DNA of 26,953 nt from Verrucomicrobia bacterium UBA740 (GCA_002298665.1 DBKW01000031.1:273-27225), one strand, 5' to 3'. Counted from the first letter of the stretch, positions 15,042 to 23,530 are shown. Notes: generated from the sequence alone by a model not told the origin. Numbers and translations are program-made.

Positions 15042-16246
15042 TCGTTAGTCTCCTTTTCTGCATTTTGATCGTATAGATCGGACCACTGATTCAAAATTTC
15101 TTCACTGCGCCCTTCTGCACGAGCCAGAATGCGGTTATAATCCAGCGCATCCAGGAAGTCGCGATTGTAAATGAAACGGCTCTTCCCGCGTGCAGGCGAA
15201 ACAGAAAGTCGTTTCACGCTCTCCATGATCGCGACCGCCGAAAAATAAACTGTCTTGGGCAATTTGATGGCATCAAGGACGCTTTTGACAACCATGCGCG
15301 CAGACCCTTCCTTGTTGAGCTCTCTGCTGAGTCCCGTGCAAAGAATCGCAATGCGCAAGGCATTGGTCGCTTCCATGTCCCGTTTGCGCATCATAAGCTC
15401 ATACTTGTCGAGTGAAGCGAGTTGTTTCCAAAAAAGACTCTTTTCTCCGCCCGTACGTTCAATGTACGCCGAAACCATGGGCAAGACATCTCCCATGAGA
15501 CCACTCTCCCACATTTGCCGGAAGGCTTCTTGTGCATGTCCGTAAGTAAATAGACGGAAAATCTCCTCACACACGCGCGGTACCGAGGCGGTCAGAATAC
15601 AGGCATGATGCCGCTTTATGGCAGCCCAAGTCTTCTTTTCGATCTTGAACCCAAGCCGTGCCGAAAATTTAATCGCACGCATCATACGCACAGGGTCCTC
15701 TTGAAAGCGGATATCAGGGTCGCCGATTGCACGAATGATTTTCTTTTTGAGGTCATCCATGCCGCCGACCCAGTCGATAACGCTGAAATCACGTATGTCG
15801 TAAAACAGTCCATTCACCGTAAAATCGCGCCGATAGGCATCTGTCTCAGGAGTTCCAAAGGTATTATCCTCCAGCGGACCTTCGGCGGCGTGCTCGAGAA
15901 TTTCGCCGACCGTCTTCGGTTCTCGTCTAAATGTCGCCGTTTCTATAACCTTTTCACCGTATCTGACGTGCGCAAGGCGAAAGCGTCGACCTATCAAGAA
16001 ACAATTGTGAAAGGCACGCTTGACTTCATTTGGCTTAGCCGATGTGCCGACGTCAAAATCCTTGGGCTTCCGTCCCATAAGCAAATCGCGAACCCCGCCT
16101 CCAACAAGATAGGCCGTATATCCCAATCCCGACAGACGGTATAAAACTCTCAACGCGTCAGAATCTATATTCTTGCGCGAGATGCAATGCTCCGGTCGTT
16201 TATACACGACAGGAACTTTCAACTTCTTTCTCCTAAACAAAAACAT
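15038..16246 (-). CDS. pcnB: Poly(A) polymerase I
   Basis: The 402-residue class II nucleotidyltransferase should add 3' poly(A) tails to RNA and so promote decay. YLVGGGVRDLLMGRKPKDFDV (46-66) holds the nucleotide-binding GG..RD and the metal-binding Asp63 and Asp65. LIGRRFRLAHV (84-94) is the signature that separates PcnB from tRNA CCA-adding enzymes. RRDFTVNGLFYD and EDPVRMMRAIKFSARLGF follow in the expected order. The N-terminus RPEHCISRKNID is also PcnB-like. The E. coli protein has a longer basic C-terminus, which is mostly absent here. No other CCA-adding enzyme is in the window, so a CCA role cannot be fully excluded. Confidence 0.88.
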   Translation of the reverse strand: MFLFRRKKLKVPVVYKRPEHCISRKNIDSDALRVLYRLSGLGYTAYLVGGGVRDLLMGRKPKDFDVGTSAKPNEVKRAFHNCFLIGRRFRLAHVRYGEKVIETATFRREPKTVGEILEHAAEGPLEDNTFGTPETDAYRRDFTVNGLFYDIRDFSVIDWVGGMDDLKKKIIRAIGDPDIRFQEDPVRMMRAIKFSARLGFKIEKKTWAAIKRHHACILTASVPRVCEEIFRLFTYGHAQEAFRQMWESGLMGDVLPMVSAYIERTGGEKSLFWKQLASLDKYELMMRKRDMEATNALRIAILCTGLSRELNKEGSARMVVKSVLDAIKLPKTVYFSAVAIMESVKRLSVSPARGKSRFIYNRDFLDALDYNRILARAEGRSEEILNQWSDLYDQNAEKETNE

Positions 16247-16253
16247 TTCTTAT

Positions 16254-16282
16254 ATTATACAATTTCTGTGGCTAAAGCACAA
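16254..16282 (-). promoter_or_regulatory. Promoter of the pcnB-mla operon, leaderless
   Basis: On the minus strand TTGTGC (16282-16277) and TATAAT (16259-16254) are separated by 17 bp. The pcnB ATG begins at 16246, only 7 nt past the -10 box, so the transcript should start at or within a base or two of the start codon. No ribosome-binding site fits in between. Confidence 0.7.
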
Positions 16283-16298
16283 CTGGTGATTGATAGAT

Positions 16299-18962
16299 CT
16301 ATTTAGTCTCGCGGACGCCCAGGTCCGCCAATCGCATGGAAATAATACGCGAAACGCCCTTTTCTTGCTGGCTGACGCCATAGACCAAATCCGATCCCGC
16401 AATGGTGTGCTGGTTGTGGGTGATAATCAAAAACTGGCTCTGCGCCAAGAACTCCTTCAATTGCTCGACGAAGCGTCCGATATTCGCATCGTCCAAGGCC
16501 GCATCCAGTTCGTCCAGCATGCAAAACGGCGCGGGTTTGATCATGAATATGGAGAAAAGCAGCGCAACGGCAGTCATCGTGCGTTCACCGCCTGAAAGAA
16601 GGGTCACGGACTGCGGACGTTTTCCCGGAGGACGCGCAATAATATCAATGCCACATTCCAATGGATCCTCGGCATTCTCCAGCAAAACGAGCCGCGCCTC
16701 GCCACCTCCGAAGAGTTTTGTGAACATCGTCTGGAAATTGCGATTCGCCTGTTCGAATGTCTTGCGGAACAAATCGCCTGACTGCGTATTCAAATTCTCA
16801 ATCAAAGTCAGAATCTGGGCCTTTGCCGCGATCAAATCCTCTTGCTGGGCCATTTCTTTTGCGTAACGCTCTTCCAGTTCTCGGCATTCGTCCACGGCCA
16901 CCATGTTCACCGGACCGAGCGCGGCAATGTCGCTTTGCAATTTGGAGACGCGTTTCTCGAGTTCTTCCAACGCCGGGATTTCGCCCCCCTTCCATTCGGG
17001 ATCGGGTTCCCGCAGAACAGCATCGGCGAAAAGACCGTACTCGTCCTTCAAGTGGTCGTAGATATTCTGCCGACGCATGGTTGTCTCGGCGCTTGCGATT
17101 TCCAGTCGGCTGCGAAAATCGCGCGCCTGATCGAGCCCCGTGCGCTTCTCGGCGACTTCGCGGTCGGCAGACGAAATGCGCGCAATCATCTCAGCGCGTT
17201 TTTCACGTTCTTCTTCCATCCGCGTCCGGCAATCTGCCGCACGTTGGCGCAATTCATCCAGTTGCGTCAGCAAATCGCCGCTTTCCTCAGTAAGGCGCGC
17301 GATGGAATCCCGATAGTTCTTGATTCCGCTTTCACGTCCGGCTATCGAACGCGACAATTCCTCTTGACGGCGCGAAACACTTTCGGACTGCTGCGCAATG
17401 AAGGATTGCTCCTGCGCCATTTGGCTCGCGGCGATGCGACGCTCGGTCAACTGCTGCGAATAGATCATTATCTGTTCTTCAAGAGCGCGCAATTCGGTCT
17501 CGCCCTTTTCGATAATCTCCATCAGGGCTTCGCGTTTGTCCACCGTCGAAACGATTGAACCGGACTTCCAGACCTCTATCGCGCCTTCACGATAAATCGC
17601 GCCTTCCAGCGCAATGTTTTCGGCCTCTTGCTTCCCGAACAGAGCTTCTGAGGGCGTATGCATGCCTTCCGTCGGCGTCAATTTTCCCGCGACTGCGCCG
17701 TCGACAGCCAGCGTGCCGACAAAAATGGCTCGTGCCCCTTGGGTGGCGTCCGCCTCCGCGCCAGCACGAGCCGCCGCCGCGCGTTTCTCGCATTCCAAGA
17801 TCTCGCGGCGCGCCGCAGCCACCTCCTCGCGCCGGGTGTCGCGCCGGACCTGCACCTCAGCAAACGCCGATTCCGCCGCGGTTTGCGCCTCTCGCGCCGC
17901 CTCGAGCGAGGTCCCCAAAAGCGTCGCCTTCTGCGCGAGCGACTCGATCTGCATTGCGATTTCGTCCAACTGCGTGCGCGTCTGCTCTATTTCACGCTCA
18001 TCTCGTTCGGCAAATGCGCGATACTCTTCTATGCGCGAGGCATTTACGCCGATTACTTCGTTCGCGCGCGTGTAGGCGCCGTCCGCCGCGGCCTGCTCGC
18101 TCGCAAGCGTCTGCAACCGTTCCTCGAGCGCATGTACTTGCTGGTGCAATTCTTGCTGGCGCGCCTCCGCCTGCGCAACCGCCGCGGTCGCCTCCTGTAT
18201 CGCCTCGTCTATCTGCTGGCGGTTCGCCGCATTCTGCTCCAACTCATTGTCAAAGCCCTGGATGCGCTGCTTGGAGACGTAAATATCGAGTCCGCGCAAT
18301 TCATCGCGCAACTCTTTGTACTTCTGTGCCTTGCCGACTTGACGCTGGAGGGACGCGATCTGGCGCTTCATTTCGCGCAAGACATCCGCTTCGCGCAACA
18401 GATTCTGCTCGGTCTGGTCGATCTTGCGCAACGCTTCCTTGCGGTCCGCCTTGAACTTGGTAATGCCCGCGGCCTCCTCGAAAACCGCGCGACGGTCCTC
18501 GGGTTTGGACGAGAGAATCGCGTCAATCTGACCCTGCGCCATGACCGAATAACTGGATGTGCCGATGCCCGTTCCCATGAACAGGTGCTGCACGTCCTTC
18601 AGGCGACTCGGCTGCTTGTTGATGAAATACTCGCCTGAACCATCCCGGTAGACGCGGCGGGTGATCGTGACTTCGTGATACTCGGTCCCCAGCTCTTTTT
18701 CGCAGTCCGCAAATGTTATGGACACCTCCGCAAGCCCGAGCGGTTTGCGGGTGTCTGTACCGTTGAAAACGACATCGACCAGTTTGGAGCAGCGTAACGC
18801 CGTTGGACGTTGTTCGCCGAGTACCCAGCGTATCGCGTCCGACACGTTGGATTTGCCGCAACCGTTGGGACCCACGATGGCGATAAGCCCGGGGTCGAAG
18901 GTCAGTCGCGTCTTGTCGGCAAAACTCTTGAATCCAACGATATCAAGCTGCTTCAAATACAT
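16299..18962 (-). CDS. smc: Chromosome segregation ATPase SMC, short form
   Basis: The 887-residue protein is an SMC ATPase that organises and separates the chromosome. The N-terminal head has Walker A GPNGCGKS (31-38) and QGQIDAILSSKPEDRR. The C-terminal head has the signature LSGGE (789-793), Walker B FCMLDELDAALDD (813-825) and ALGPVNMVAVDE (681-692). Coiled coils run from about 170-405 and 482-725. Bacterial SMC is usually about 1150-1200 residues. Both arms are shorter, and the hinge (about 406-480) is about half size, retaining only a stretch like EGAIEVWKSGSIVST. There is no frameshift and both heads are complete, so the gene looks functional. It starts 2 bp after asd. Confidence 0.93.
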   Translation of the reverse strand: MYLKQLDIVGFKSFADKTRLTFDPGLIAIVGPNGCGKSNVSDAIRWVLGEQRPTALRCSKLVDVVFNGTDTRKPLGLAEVSITFADCEKELGTEYHEVTITRRVYRDGSGEYFINKQPSRLKDVQHLFMGTGIGTSSYSVMAQGQIDAILSSKPEDRRAVFEEAAGITKFKADRKEALRKIDQTEQNLLREADVLREMKRQIASLQRQVGKAQKYKELRDELRGLDIYVSKQRIQGFDNELEQNAANRQQIDEAIQEATAAVAQAEARQQELHQQVHALEERLQTLASEQAAADGAYTRANEVIGVNASRIEEYRAFAERDEREIEQTRTQLDEIAMQIESLAQKATLLGTSLEAAREAQTAAESAFAEVQVRRDTRREEVAAARREILECEKRAAAARAGAEADATQGARAIFVGTLAVDGAVAGKLTPTEGMHTPSEALFGKQEAENIALEGAIYREGAIEVWKSGSIVSTVDKREALMEIIEKGETELRALEEQIMIYSQQLTERRIAASQMAQEQSFIAQQSESVSRRQEELSRSIAGRESGIKNYRDSIARLTEESGDLLTQLDELRQRAADCRTRMEEEREKRAEMIARISSADREVAEKRTGLDQARDFRSRLEIASAETTMRRQNIYDHLKDEYGLFADAVLREPDPEWKGGEIPALEELEKRVSKLQSDIAALGPVNMVAVDECRELEERYAKEMAQQEDLIAAKAQILTLIENLNTQSGDLFRKTFEQANRNFQTMFTKLFGGGEARLVLLENAEDPLECGIDIIARPPGKRPQSVTLLSGGERTMTAVALLFSIFMIKPAPFCMLDELDAALDDANIGRFVEQLKEFLAQSQFLIITHNQHTIAGSDLVYGVSQQEKGVSRIISMRLADLGVRETK

Positions 18963-18964
18963 GC

Positions 18965-19975
18965 TTAGACAAGACCACGCTTGACGAGATGCTCGGCGAT
19001 TTCCACCGCGTTGAGGGCTGCGCCGCGCAAGAGCTGGTCGCCCGAGACGAACATGTCGAGCCCCTTCCCGTCCGTGCGCGAAATATCTTGCCGGATGCGT
19101 CCAGCCAGGACATCATATTTGTTCGTCGCGTCGAGCGGCATCGGGTACCCGCCATGGAGCGGATCGTCCACGACCTTCACGCCCTCGCTTGAGCTGAGAA
19201 TGGCGCGCGCCTCTTCCGGCGTGATAGGCTCTTCAAATTCCAAGTTGAGCGATTCCGAATGCGCACGCGGAATCGGCACACGGACCGAAGTGCACGAGAC
19301 CATGAGATCCGGCGCATGCAGCATCTTCCGAGCCTCGTTGCGCATCTTCAGCTCTTCGAGTGTATACCAATTGCTCTCGTCGAACTTGTCGATGTGAGGT
19401 ATCAAATTGCAGACAAGCTGATGCTGGAACGCTTTAATCGTCAAAGGCTTCCCCTCGACCATTTCGCGCATCTGCAACTCGAGTTCCTCAAGTCCGGGCG
19501 CGCCGGCGCCGGATGCCGCCTGGTACGTCGAGGCAATTAGACGTCTAAGCCCCTTGGCCTTATGAAGCGGCGCGACCGCCTCCAGCATGATGGCCGTCGT
19601 GCAGTTGGGGTTGGCGATAACGCCTTTGTTCCAGTCGAGATCCTCCGGGTTGACCTGCGGCACCACGAGCGGCACGTCGGGATCCTGTCGGAAAGCCCGC
19701 GAATTGTCGATCATCTTCGCGCCCGCCTTGACGACCGCGTCCTTGAGTTGGATGGCGACATCCGTCTTCCCGGCAAAAAGGACGATATCAAGGCCCTTGA
19801 AGCTGTTTTCGTCGGCTTTGAGCACGTGGTACGTCTCTCCGAGAATCTGTTCGTCGCGTTCGCGGCTGGCGAACACCTGCACGCGCCCGCATGGGAAATG
19901 ACGTTCTTTCAGAACTTTTATCATTTCCGTTCCGACGGCGCCCACGCCGACTAGGCCCACATTGTATTGTTTCAT
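18965..19975 (-). CDS. asd: Aspartate-semialdehyde dehydrogenase
   Basis: The 336-residue enzyme reduces aspartyl phosphate to aspartate semialdehyde, the branch point to lysine/diaminopimelate, threonine and methionine. The NADP loop is VGLVGVGAVGTEM (6-18). The active-site cysteine is Cys125 in NPNCTTAIM, and the base is His239 in RVPIPRAHSESL. STYQAASGAG (149-158) is the family signature. The frame is open for 14 more codons upstream, but homology begins at the ATG at 19975. No strong ribosome-binding site is seen. It lies 72 bp after smpB and runs directly into smc. Confidence 0.95.
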   Translation of the reverse strand: MKQYNVGLVGVGAVGTEMIKVLKERHFPCGRVQVFASRERDEQILGETYHVLKADENSFKGLDIVLFAGKTDVAIQLKDAVVKAGAKMIDNSRAFRQDPDVPLVVPQVNPEDLDWNKGVIANPNCTTAIMLEAVAPLHKAKGLRRLIASTYQAASGAGAPGLEELELQMREMVEGKPLTIKAFQHQLVCNLIPHIDKFDESNWYTLEELKMRNEARKMLHAPDLMVSCTSVRVPIPRAHSESLNLEFEEPITPEEARAILSSSEGVKVVDDPLHGGYPMPLDATNKYDVLAGRIRQDISRTDGKGLDMFVSGDQLLRGAALNAVEIAEHLVKRGLV

Positions 19976-20047
19976 CAGAATAATCTTTCTCGATTGGTTA
20001 AGATAAGTGGCAAACAAAAGTTCCGGAATCCCGGACGGGTGGAAGGA

Positions 20048-20497
20048 TCATAACCGCTCCAGTTCGCGCGTCAACGCCTTCTTCTTGAGCGACTCGCGCT
20101 TGTCGTGCAACGCTTTGCCGCGACAAACGCCCAGTGCGACCTTTATGCGCCCGTGGTGCAGGTAAAGCTTGAGCGGAATCAATGTCAACCCTTTGGCCTC
20201 CGTTTTCATCTTGAGGTCCAAAACCTCTTTCGCGTGCACAAGCAGCTTGCGATTGCGCTTGGGATCGTGATTGAAACGATTGCCGAAAGTGTACGCCGAG
20301 ATATCCGCCCCCACAAGCCAAAGTTCTCCGCCCAGAACGGCCGCATACGAACCGGCCAAGGAAACGCTTCCGTGACGGACTGATTTGACTTCCGTACCCG
20401 TCAATTGTATGCCGCACTCGAGGGTTTCCAGAATCGTGTAATCATGCCGTGCTTTGCGATTCTCGGCAAAAACGGGGTTGAATTTCTTCTCGGCCAC
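20048..20497 (-). CDS. smpB: SsrA-binding protein SmpB
   Basis: The 149-residue protein binds tmRNA and delivers it to stalled ribosomes for trans-translation. The OB-fold core includes ARHDYTILETLECGIQLTGTE, VKSVRHGSVSLAGSYA and the family motif HDPKRNRKLLVHAKE. The C-terminal basic tail (RESLKKKALTRELERL) enters the decoding centre. The length is normal. It follows rpoZ by 13 bp. The partner tmRNA gene was not found in the window. Confidence 0.95.
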   Translation of the reverse strand: MAEKKFNPVFAENRKARHDYTILETLECGIQLTGTEVKSVRHGSVSLAGSYAAVLGGELWLVGADISAYTFGNRFNHDPKRNRKLLVHAKEVLDLKMKTEAKGLTLIPLKLYLHHGRIKVALGVCRGKALHDKRESLKKKALTRELERL

Positions 20498-20510
20498 CTT
20501 CGTTTTCGCT

Positions 20511-20789
20511 TCAGTTCGCGTAGTACGACTTCACGTTGATATGCTTCTCGCTCCAGCGAATCTTCGCATCCTCGGCGCGGGCAATCGCGTCGAAGTCGAT
20601 CTCCGCCGTGAGTTTGCCTTCTGCGATCTCGCGCAAGGCGATATCGCACTTGTCCTCGTCAAACGACAAAGGATGGACCAGCGGTTTCGCACCGTTGATC
20701 AACTCGCGCTCGCGCTTCGACACCAAGTTCACAAGAATCGGAACCGATGCGATCTTTTCGTGTGCTTTCTTCAACAGTTCATTGTTCAT
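20511..20789 (-). CDS. rpoZ: DNA-directed RNA polymerase omega subunit
   Basis: The 92-residue protein is a likely omega subunit that supports assembly of RNA polymerase. The omega pattern is visible: NELLKKAHEKIASVPILVNLVSKRERELING, then DIALREIAEGKLT. The segment with LVNLVSKRERELING takes the place of the usual alpha-helix ending in KRARQL. The C-terminal tail (AKIRWSEKHINVKSYYAN) is not recognised. The start at 20789 is used because GGAG lies 8 nt upstream and the conserved part begins there; 13 upstream codons are open but have no support. It is the first gene of the rpoZ-smpB unit. Confidence 0.8.
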   Translation of the reverse strand: MNNELLKKAHEKIASVPILVNLVSKRERELINGAKPLVHPLSFDEDKCDIALREIAEGKLTAEIDFDAIARAEDAKIRWSEKHINVKSYYAN

Positions 20790-20836
20790 CTCTAGTTCTC
20801 CATAAGAAGCGCGCCCGCGCCCCTGCATATCTCTAT

Positions 20837-20866
20837 ATTATACTATATTTGGGTGCTTTCGCGCAA
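20837..20866 (-). promoter_or_regulatory. Promoter of rpoZ-smpB
   Basis: On the minus strand TTGCGC (20866-20861) and TATAAT (20842-20837) are separated by 18 bp. The start point should be near 20830, giving a normal leader of about 40 nt that contains the GGAG site used by rpoZ. Confidence 0.7.
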
Positions 20867-20958
20867 GTAGGCTTGATCTATCCAGCCGACTTTGGACATC
20901 TCCCGTTTGGATTGGCGAATGAGTGGTCCTTCATCGCCCGAAATAGCAACAATCCGCC

Positions 20959-21546
20959 CTATTCATGCAAAACATTACGCGCCGCATGCGAAAACTCGCA
21001 CCCGCAATAGCTTTGTCGGTAGAGCCCCAATTCCGCCGCGCGCGCCAGGGAATGCTTGAATCCGTCTTTCTTTTTGAAATCTTCTTTCAGGAGAAGAGGG
21101 GCTGCTGCGGCGGATCCTCCGCAGCTTTTCGTTGCGCAACACCAGGCCGCGTCCTCCCCCGCGGCGAATACGCGCGCGCTGACCTTGTGCGGACTGACCG
21201 TCAACGACGTCGCGACCGCCTCGTAACCATTGCTCGCGGCATACTCAAATGTGCGCATCAGGCTGAAGCGGAAACAGCGGTCGCATCTACGCCCTTTTTC
21301 CGGCTCGTGCTCGAAGCCGGCCGCCACATCCGCAAGCCATAGGGCATGATCATAGGCGTCCAACACGATAGGCACATCGTCCGCCTCTGCCAAAACGCGT
21401 GCCGCCGCCGCGCGCCGCGCGAATTCTTCCTCGGTGTCGAGGTTGGAATTGGAGAAGAACAACGCCACATTGTGTCCTTCCGCCTTCAACCGCGGCACGC
21501 AAGCGCAGGCGCACGGACCGCAACACGTATGGAGAAGAACCCTCAT
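20959..21546 (-). CDS. queH: Epoxyqueuosine reductase QueH
   Basis: The 195-residue protein should carry out the last step of queuosine tRNA modification, reducing epoxyqueuosine to queuosine. It is the non-cobalamin QueH type rather than QueG. The N-terminus LLHTCCGPC (4-12) holds the paired cysteines, RCDRCFRFSL (87-96) the second pair, and YRQSYCGCEFS (177-187) the third. FSNSNLDTEEEF, TSLTVSPHK and LLKEDFKKKDGF are the other family blocks. The family uses conserved cysteines for metal and Fe-S sites, and all the clusters appear to be present. The start codon overlaps the panB stop as ATGA. Confidence 0.94.
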   Translation of the reverse strand: MRVLLHTCCGPCACACVPRLKAEGHNVALFFSNSNLDTEEEFARRAAAARVLAEADDVPIVLDAYDHALWLADVAAGFEHEPEKGRRCDRCFRFSLMRTFEYAASNGYEAVATSLTVSPHKVSARVFAAGEDAAWCCATKSCGGSAAAAPLLLKEDFKKKDGFKHSLARAAELGLYRQSYCGCEFSHAARNVLHE

Positions 21547-22322
21547 GCGGTCGGAAACGCCCCTTCCGACACGTCTTTCACGTAGGCGGCGAATGCCGTG
21601 CGCACCGTGTCCGCCAGATGGGCGTATTGCTTCACGAAGGACGGGACCTGCTCGTTCAATCCAAGGAGATCGTGCATGACGAGCCATTGCCCGTCGCAGA
21701 CGGGGCCGGCCCCGATGCCCACCGTCACCGCCGGTATGGCCGCCGTGATTTCCGCGGCGAGTTCGGCCGGCACGCATTCCAGCGTAACCGCGAAAGCGCC
21801 CGCCGCGACGACCGCGCGCGCGTCCTCGAATATCCGCGCGGCGTCCTTGCGCGTCTTCCCTTGCTTCTTGAAACCGCCATACAGATTGACGCTTTGCGGA
21901 CACATCCCGACGTGTCCCATGACCGGTATGCCCGCGGCGACGAGACGCTTGATGAGATTGGCATGATACACACCGCCCTCGAGCTTGACGGCGTCCGCCC
22001 CGCATTTCAAACACGCGACCGCGTGTTCGACCGCCCGGTCGTCGCCGCACTGATAGCTTCCGAAAGGCAAATCCGCGATCACCAACGCATTTTGCACGCT
22101 CCGTGCGACGGCCGCCGTTGCGCGCAAAGTGTCCTCAATGGTTACGGGGAGCGTATTTCCGTACCCCAGCACGTTGTTCCCCATAGAATCGCCAACAAGC
22201 AAGAGGGGAACGCCTGCGGCATCCGCAAGACGGGCGAATGCGGCATCATACGCCGTCACGCCGCCCAGCTTCAGATTCCCTTTCGCCGCGCAGACCGTCG
22301 CGACAGTCCATTTCTTCGACAT
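21543..22322 (-). CDS. panB: 3-methyl-2-oxobutanoate hydroxymethyltransferase
   Basis: The 259-residue TIM-barrel enzyme transfers a hydroxymethyl group from methylene-THF to alpha-ketoisovalerate, the first committed step to pantothenate. The Mg ligands Asp45 (VGDSMGN) and Asp84 (ADLPFGSY), then KLEGG (113-117), GHVGMCPQS and the active-site Glu182 in LECVP are all present. The SD sequence AAGGAGG lies 7 nt before the ATG and is among the strongest in the window. It begins 12 bp after obgE. Its methylene-THF donor is the product of GlyA, encoded elsewhere in the window. Confidence 0.95.
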   Translation of the reverse strand: MSKKWTVATVCAAKGNLKLGGVTAYDAAFARLADAAGVPLLLVGDSMGNNVLGYGNTLPVTIEDTLRATAAVARSVQNALVIADLPFGSYQCGDDRAVEHAVACLKCGADAVKLEGGVYHANLIKRLVAAGIPVMGHVGMCPQSVNLYGGFKKQGKTRKDAARIFEDARAVVAAGAFAVTLECVPAELAAEITAAIPAVTVGIGAGPVCDGQWLVMHDLLGLNEQVPSFVKQYAHLADTVRTAFAAYVKDVSEGAFPTA

Positions 22323-22334
22323 GCGAACGCCTCC

Positions 22335-23492
22335 TTAGTGTATGTTGCCGCGGCTGGGATGGCTCTTCGCCTTCGGCTTTTCAAGCTTCAAAAAGGTCGC
22401 GAACTTGAGTGCTTCCGCCGGGATTTCATCGCCCGTCGTATCCGGCATGTCCTTGAGGTCGGGCGTCTGCGCATGCGTATGGTGAAACCGCGTTTCGGGT
22501 TTCACGATCTCCCGCAAGGCCGCCTTGAAGGCGTCCAGCCCCGTGCGCGCCTCGCATGAAACTTCAATGGGCCGCACACCCGTCTCTTCGATGAAACGAG
22601 GCAGATTCTCTCGCGCGGCTTCGGAATCCATCTTGTTGGCGACGACGAGCGCCGGACGGTTCGCGAGTTCGACAGAATAGTCCGAAATCTCTTTCTTGAG
22701 GACTTCGTAGTCGCGCCAAGGTTCGCGTCCGTCCGTTCCGGCCATGTCGATGACGTAGACGAGCACTTTCGAGCGCTCCAGATGGCGCAGGAAGGCAAGA
22801 CCCAGCCCCACGCCCTTCGCCGCGCCTTCGATGATTCCCGGCACGTCCGCCAGACGGACCTTCGCGTAGTCGTCGTACACGATTGTCCCCACCATCGGAT
22901 TGATTGTCGTGAACGGATAGCTCGCGATCTTGGGTGTCGCCGCGGAGAGAACGGACAAAAGCGAACTCTTCCCCGCATTGGGGAAGCCGAGCAACCCCGC
23001 GTCCGCAATCGTCTTCAGCTCCAGTCGCAGACGTTTTTCCTCCGGCTCGCCGCCAGGCGTATGTTCGGTCGGCGCCTGATTGACCGCCGTCTTGAAATGC
23101 ACATTCCCGTAGCCACCGGCGCCGCCCTTCGCGACGACGACCGACTGTCCCGGTTCGGTGATGTCAGCAACCAAAAGCCCGGTTTCGGCGTCATAGACCT
23201 CCGTCCCGAGCGGAACGGGCACGACCAGATCCTTCCCGCGCTTGCCGTACATCTTCTGTCCCTTGCCGCCCTCGCCGTCTTGCGCATAGCATTTTGGATC
23301 GTAGTAAAGCCCCAACAGCGAATTGATATGCTCGGATGCCTTGAACACGACATCCCCGCCGCGACCGCCGTCGCCGCCATCCGGACCGCCAAACGCCACA
23401 AGCGCTTCGCGGCGCATGGACATGGCCCCGTCGCCTCCGCGCCCGGACCGGACCTGCACCTCAACTTGATCTATAAACGTTTTCGCCTTCAT
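22335..23492 (-). CDS. obgE: GTPase Obg (CgtA), large-subunit assembly factor
   Basis: The 385-residue GTPase acts in 50S maturation and stress control. The N-terminal glycine-rich Obg fold (1-158) shows GGPDGGDGGRGGDVVF (35-50) and KGGAGGYGN (122-130). The G domain has GFPNAGKS (169-176), YPFTT (192-196), DVPG (216-219) and NKMD (286-289). The C-terminal tail (331-385) is short and basic at the end, and is variable in the family. The gene starts its own unit and has a promoter only 9 nt from the ATG. Confidence 0.96.
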   Translation of the reverse strand: MKAKTFIDQVEVQVRSGRGGDGAMSMRREALVAFGGPDGGDGGRGGDVVFKASEHINSLLGLYYDPKCYAQDGEGGKGQKMYGKRGKDLVVPVPLGTEVYDAETGLLVADITEPGQSVVVAKGGAGGYGNVHFKTAVNQAPTEHTPGGEPEEKRLRLELKTIADAGLLGFPNAGKSSLLSVLSAATPKIASYPFTTINPMVGTIVYDDYAKVRLADVPGIIEGAAKGVGLGLAFLRHLERSKVLVYVIDMAGTDGREPWRDYEVLKKEISDYSVELANRPALVVANKMDSEAARENLPRFIEETGVRPIEVSCEARTGLDAFKAALREIVKPETRFHHTHAQTPDLKDMPDTTGDEIPAEALKFATFLKLEKPKAKSHPSRGNIH

Positions 23493-23501
23493 ATCAATTC
23501 T

Positions 23502-23507
23502 ATTATA
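23502..23507 (-). promoter_or_regulatory. Promoter -10 box of obgE, near-leaderless
   Basis: On the minus strand GATATAATAG carries TATAAT only 9 nt before the obgE ATG at 23492, so the leader should be about 2-4 nt. The -35 is weak: TTACCA at an 18-bp spacing is the best candidate. No ribosome-binding site lies between. Confidence 0.5.
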
Positions 23508-23530
23508 TCATATTCGGCCGTCGATTGGTA

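Noticed and set aside
17658..18638. A 326-codon plus-strand frame opposite smc
   Set aside because: Its leucine- and arginine-rich sequence is the mirror of the SMC coiled coil; no start signal or family match.
20870..20958. Hairpin GGCGATGA / TCATTCGCC after queH as a terminator
   Set aside because: The stem has a bulge and no U tract follows, so it does not qualify as an intrinsic terminator.
21547..22050. N-terminal extension of queH by 168 codons
   Set aside because: The extension lies inside panB in another frame and is Arg/Gly-rich noise; QueH homology begins exactly at the ATG at 21546.
21399..22559. A 386-codon plus-strand frame opposite queH, panB and the end of obgE
   Set aside because: It crosses three confirmed genes on the other strand and contains no recognisable domain.
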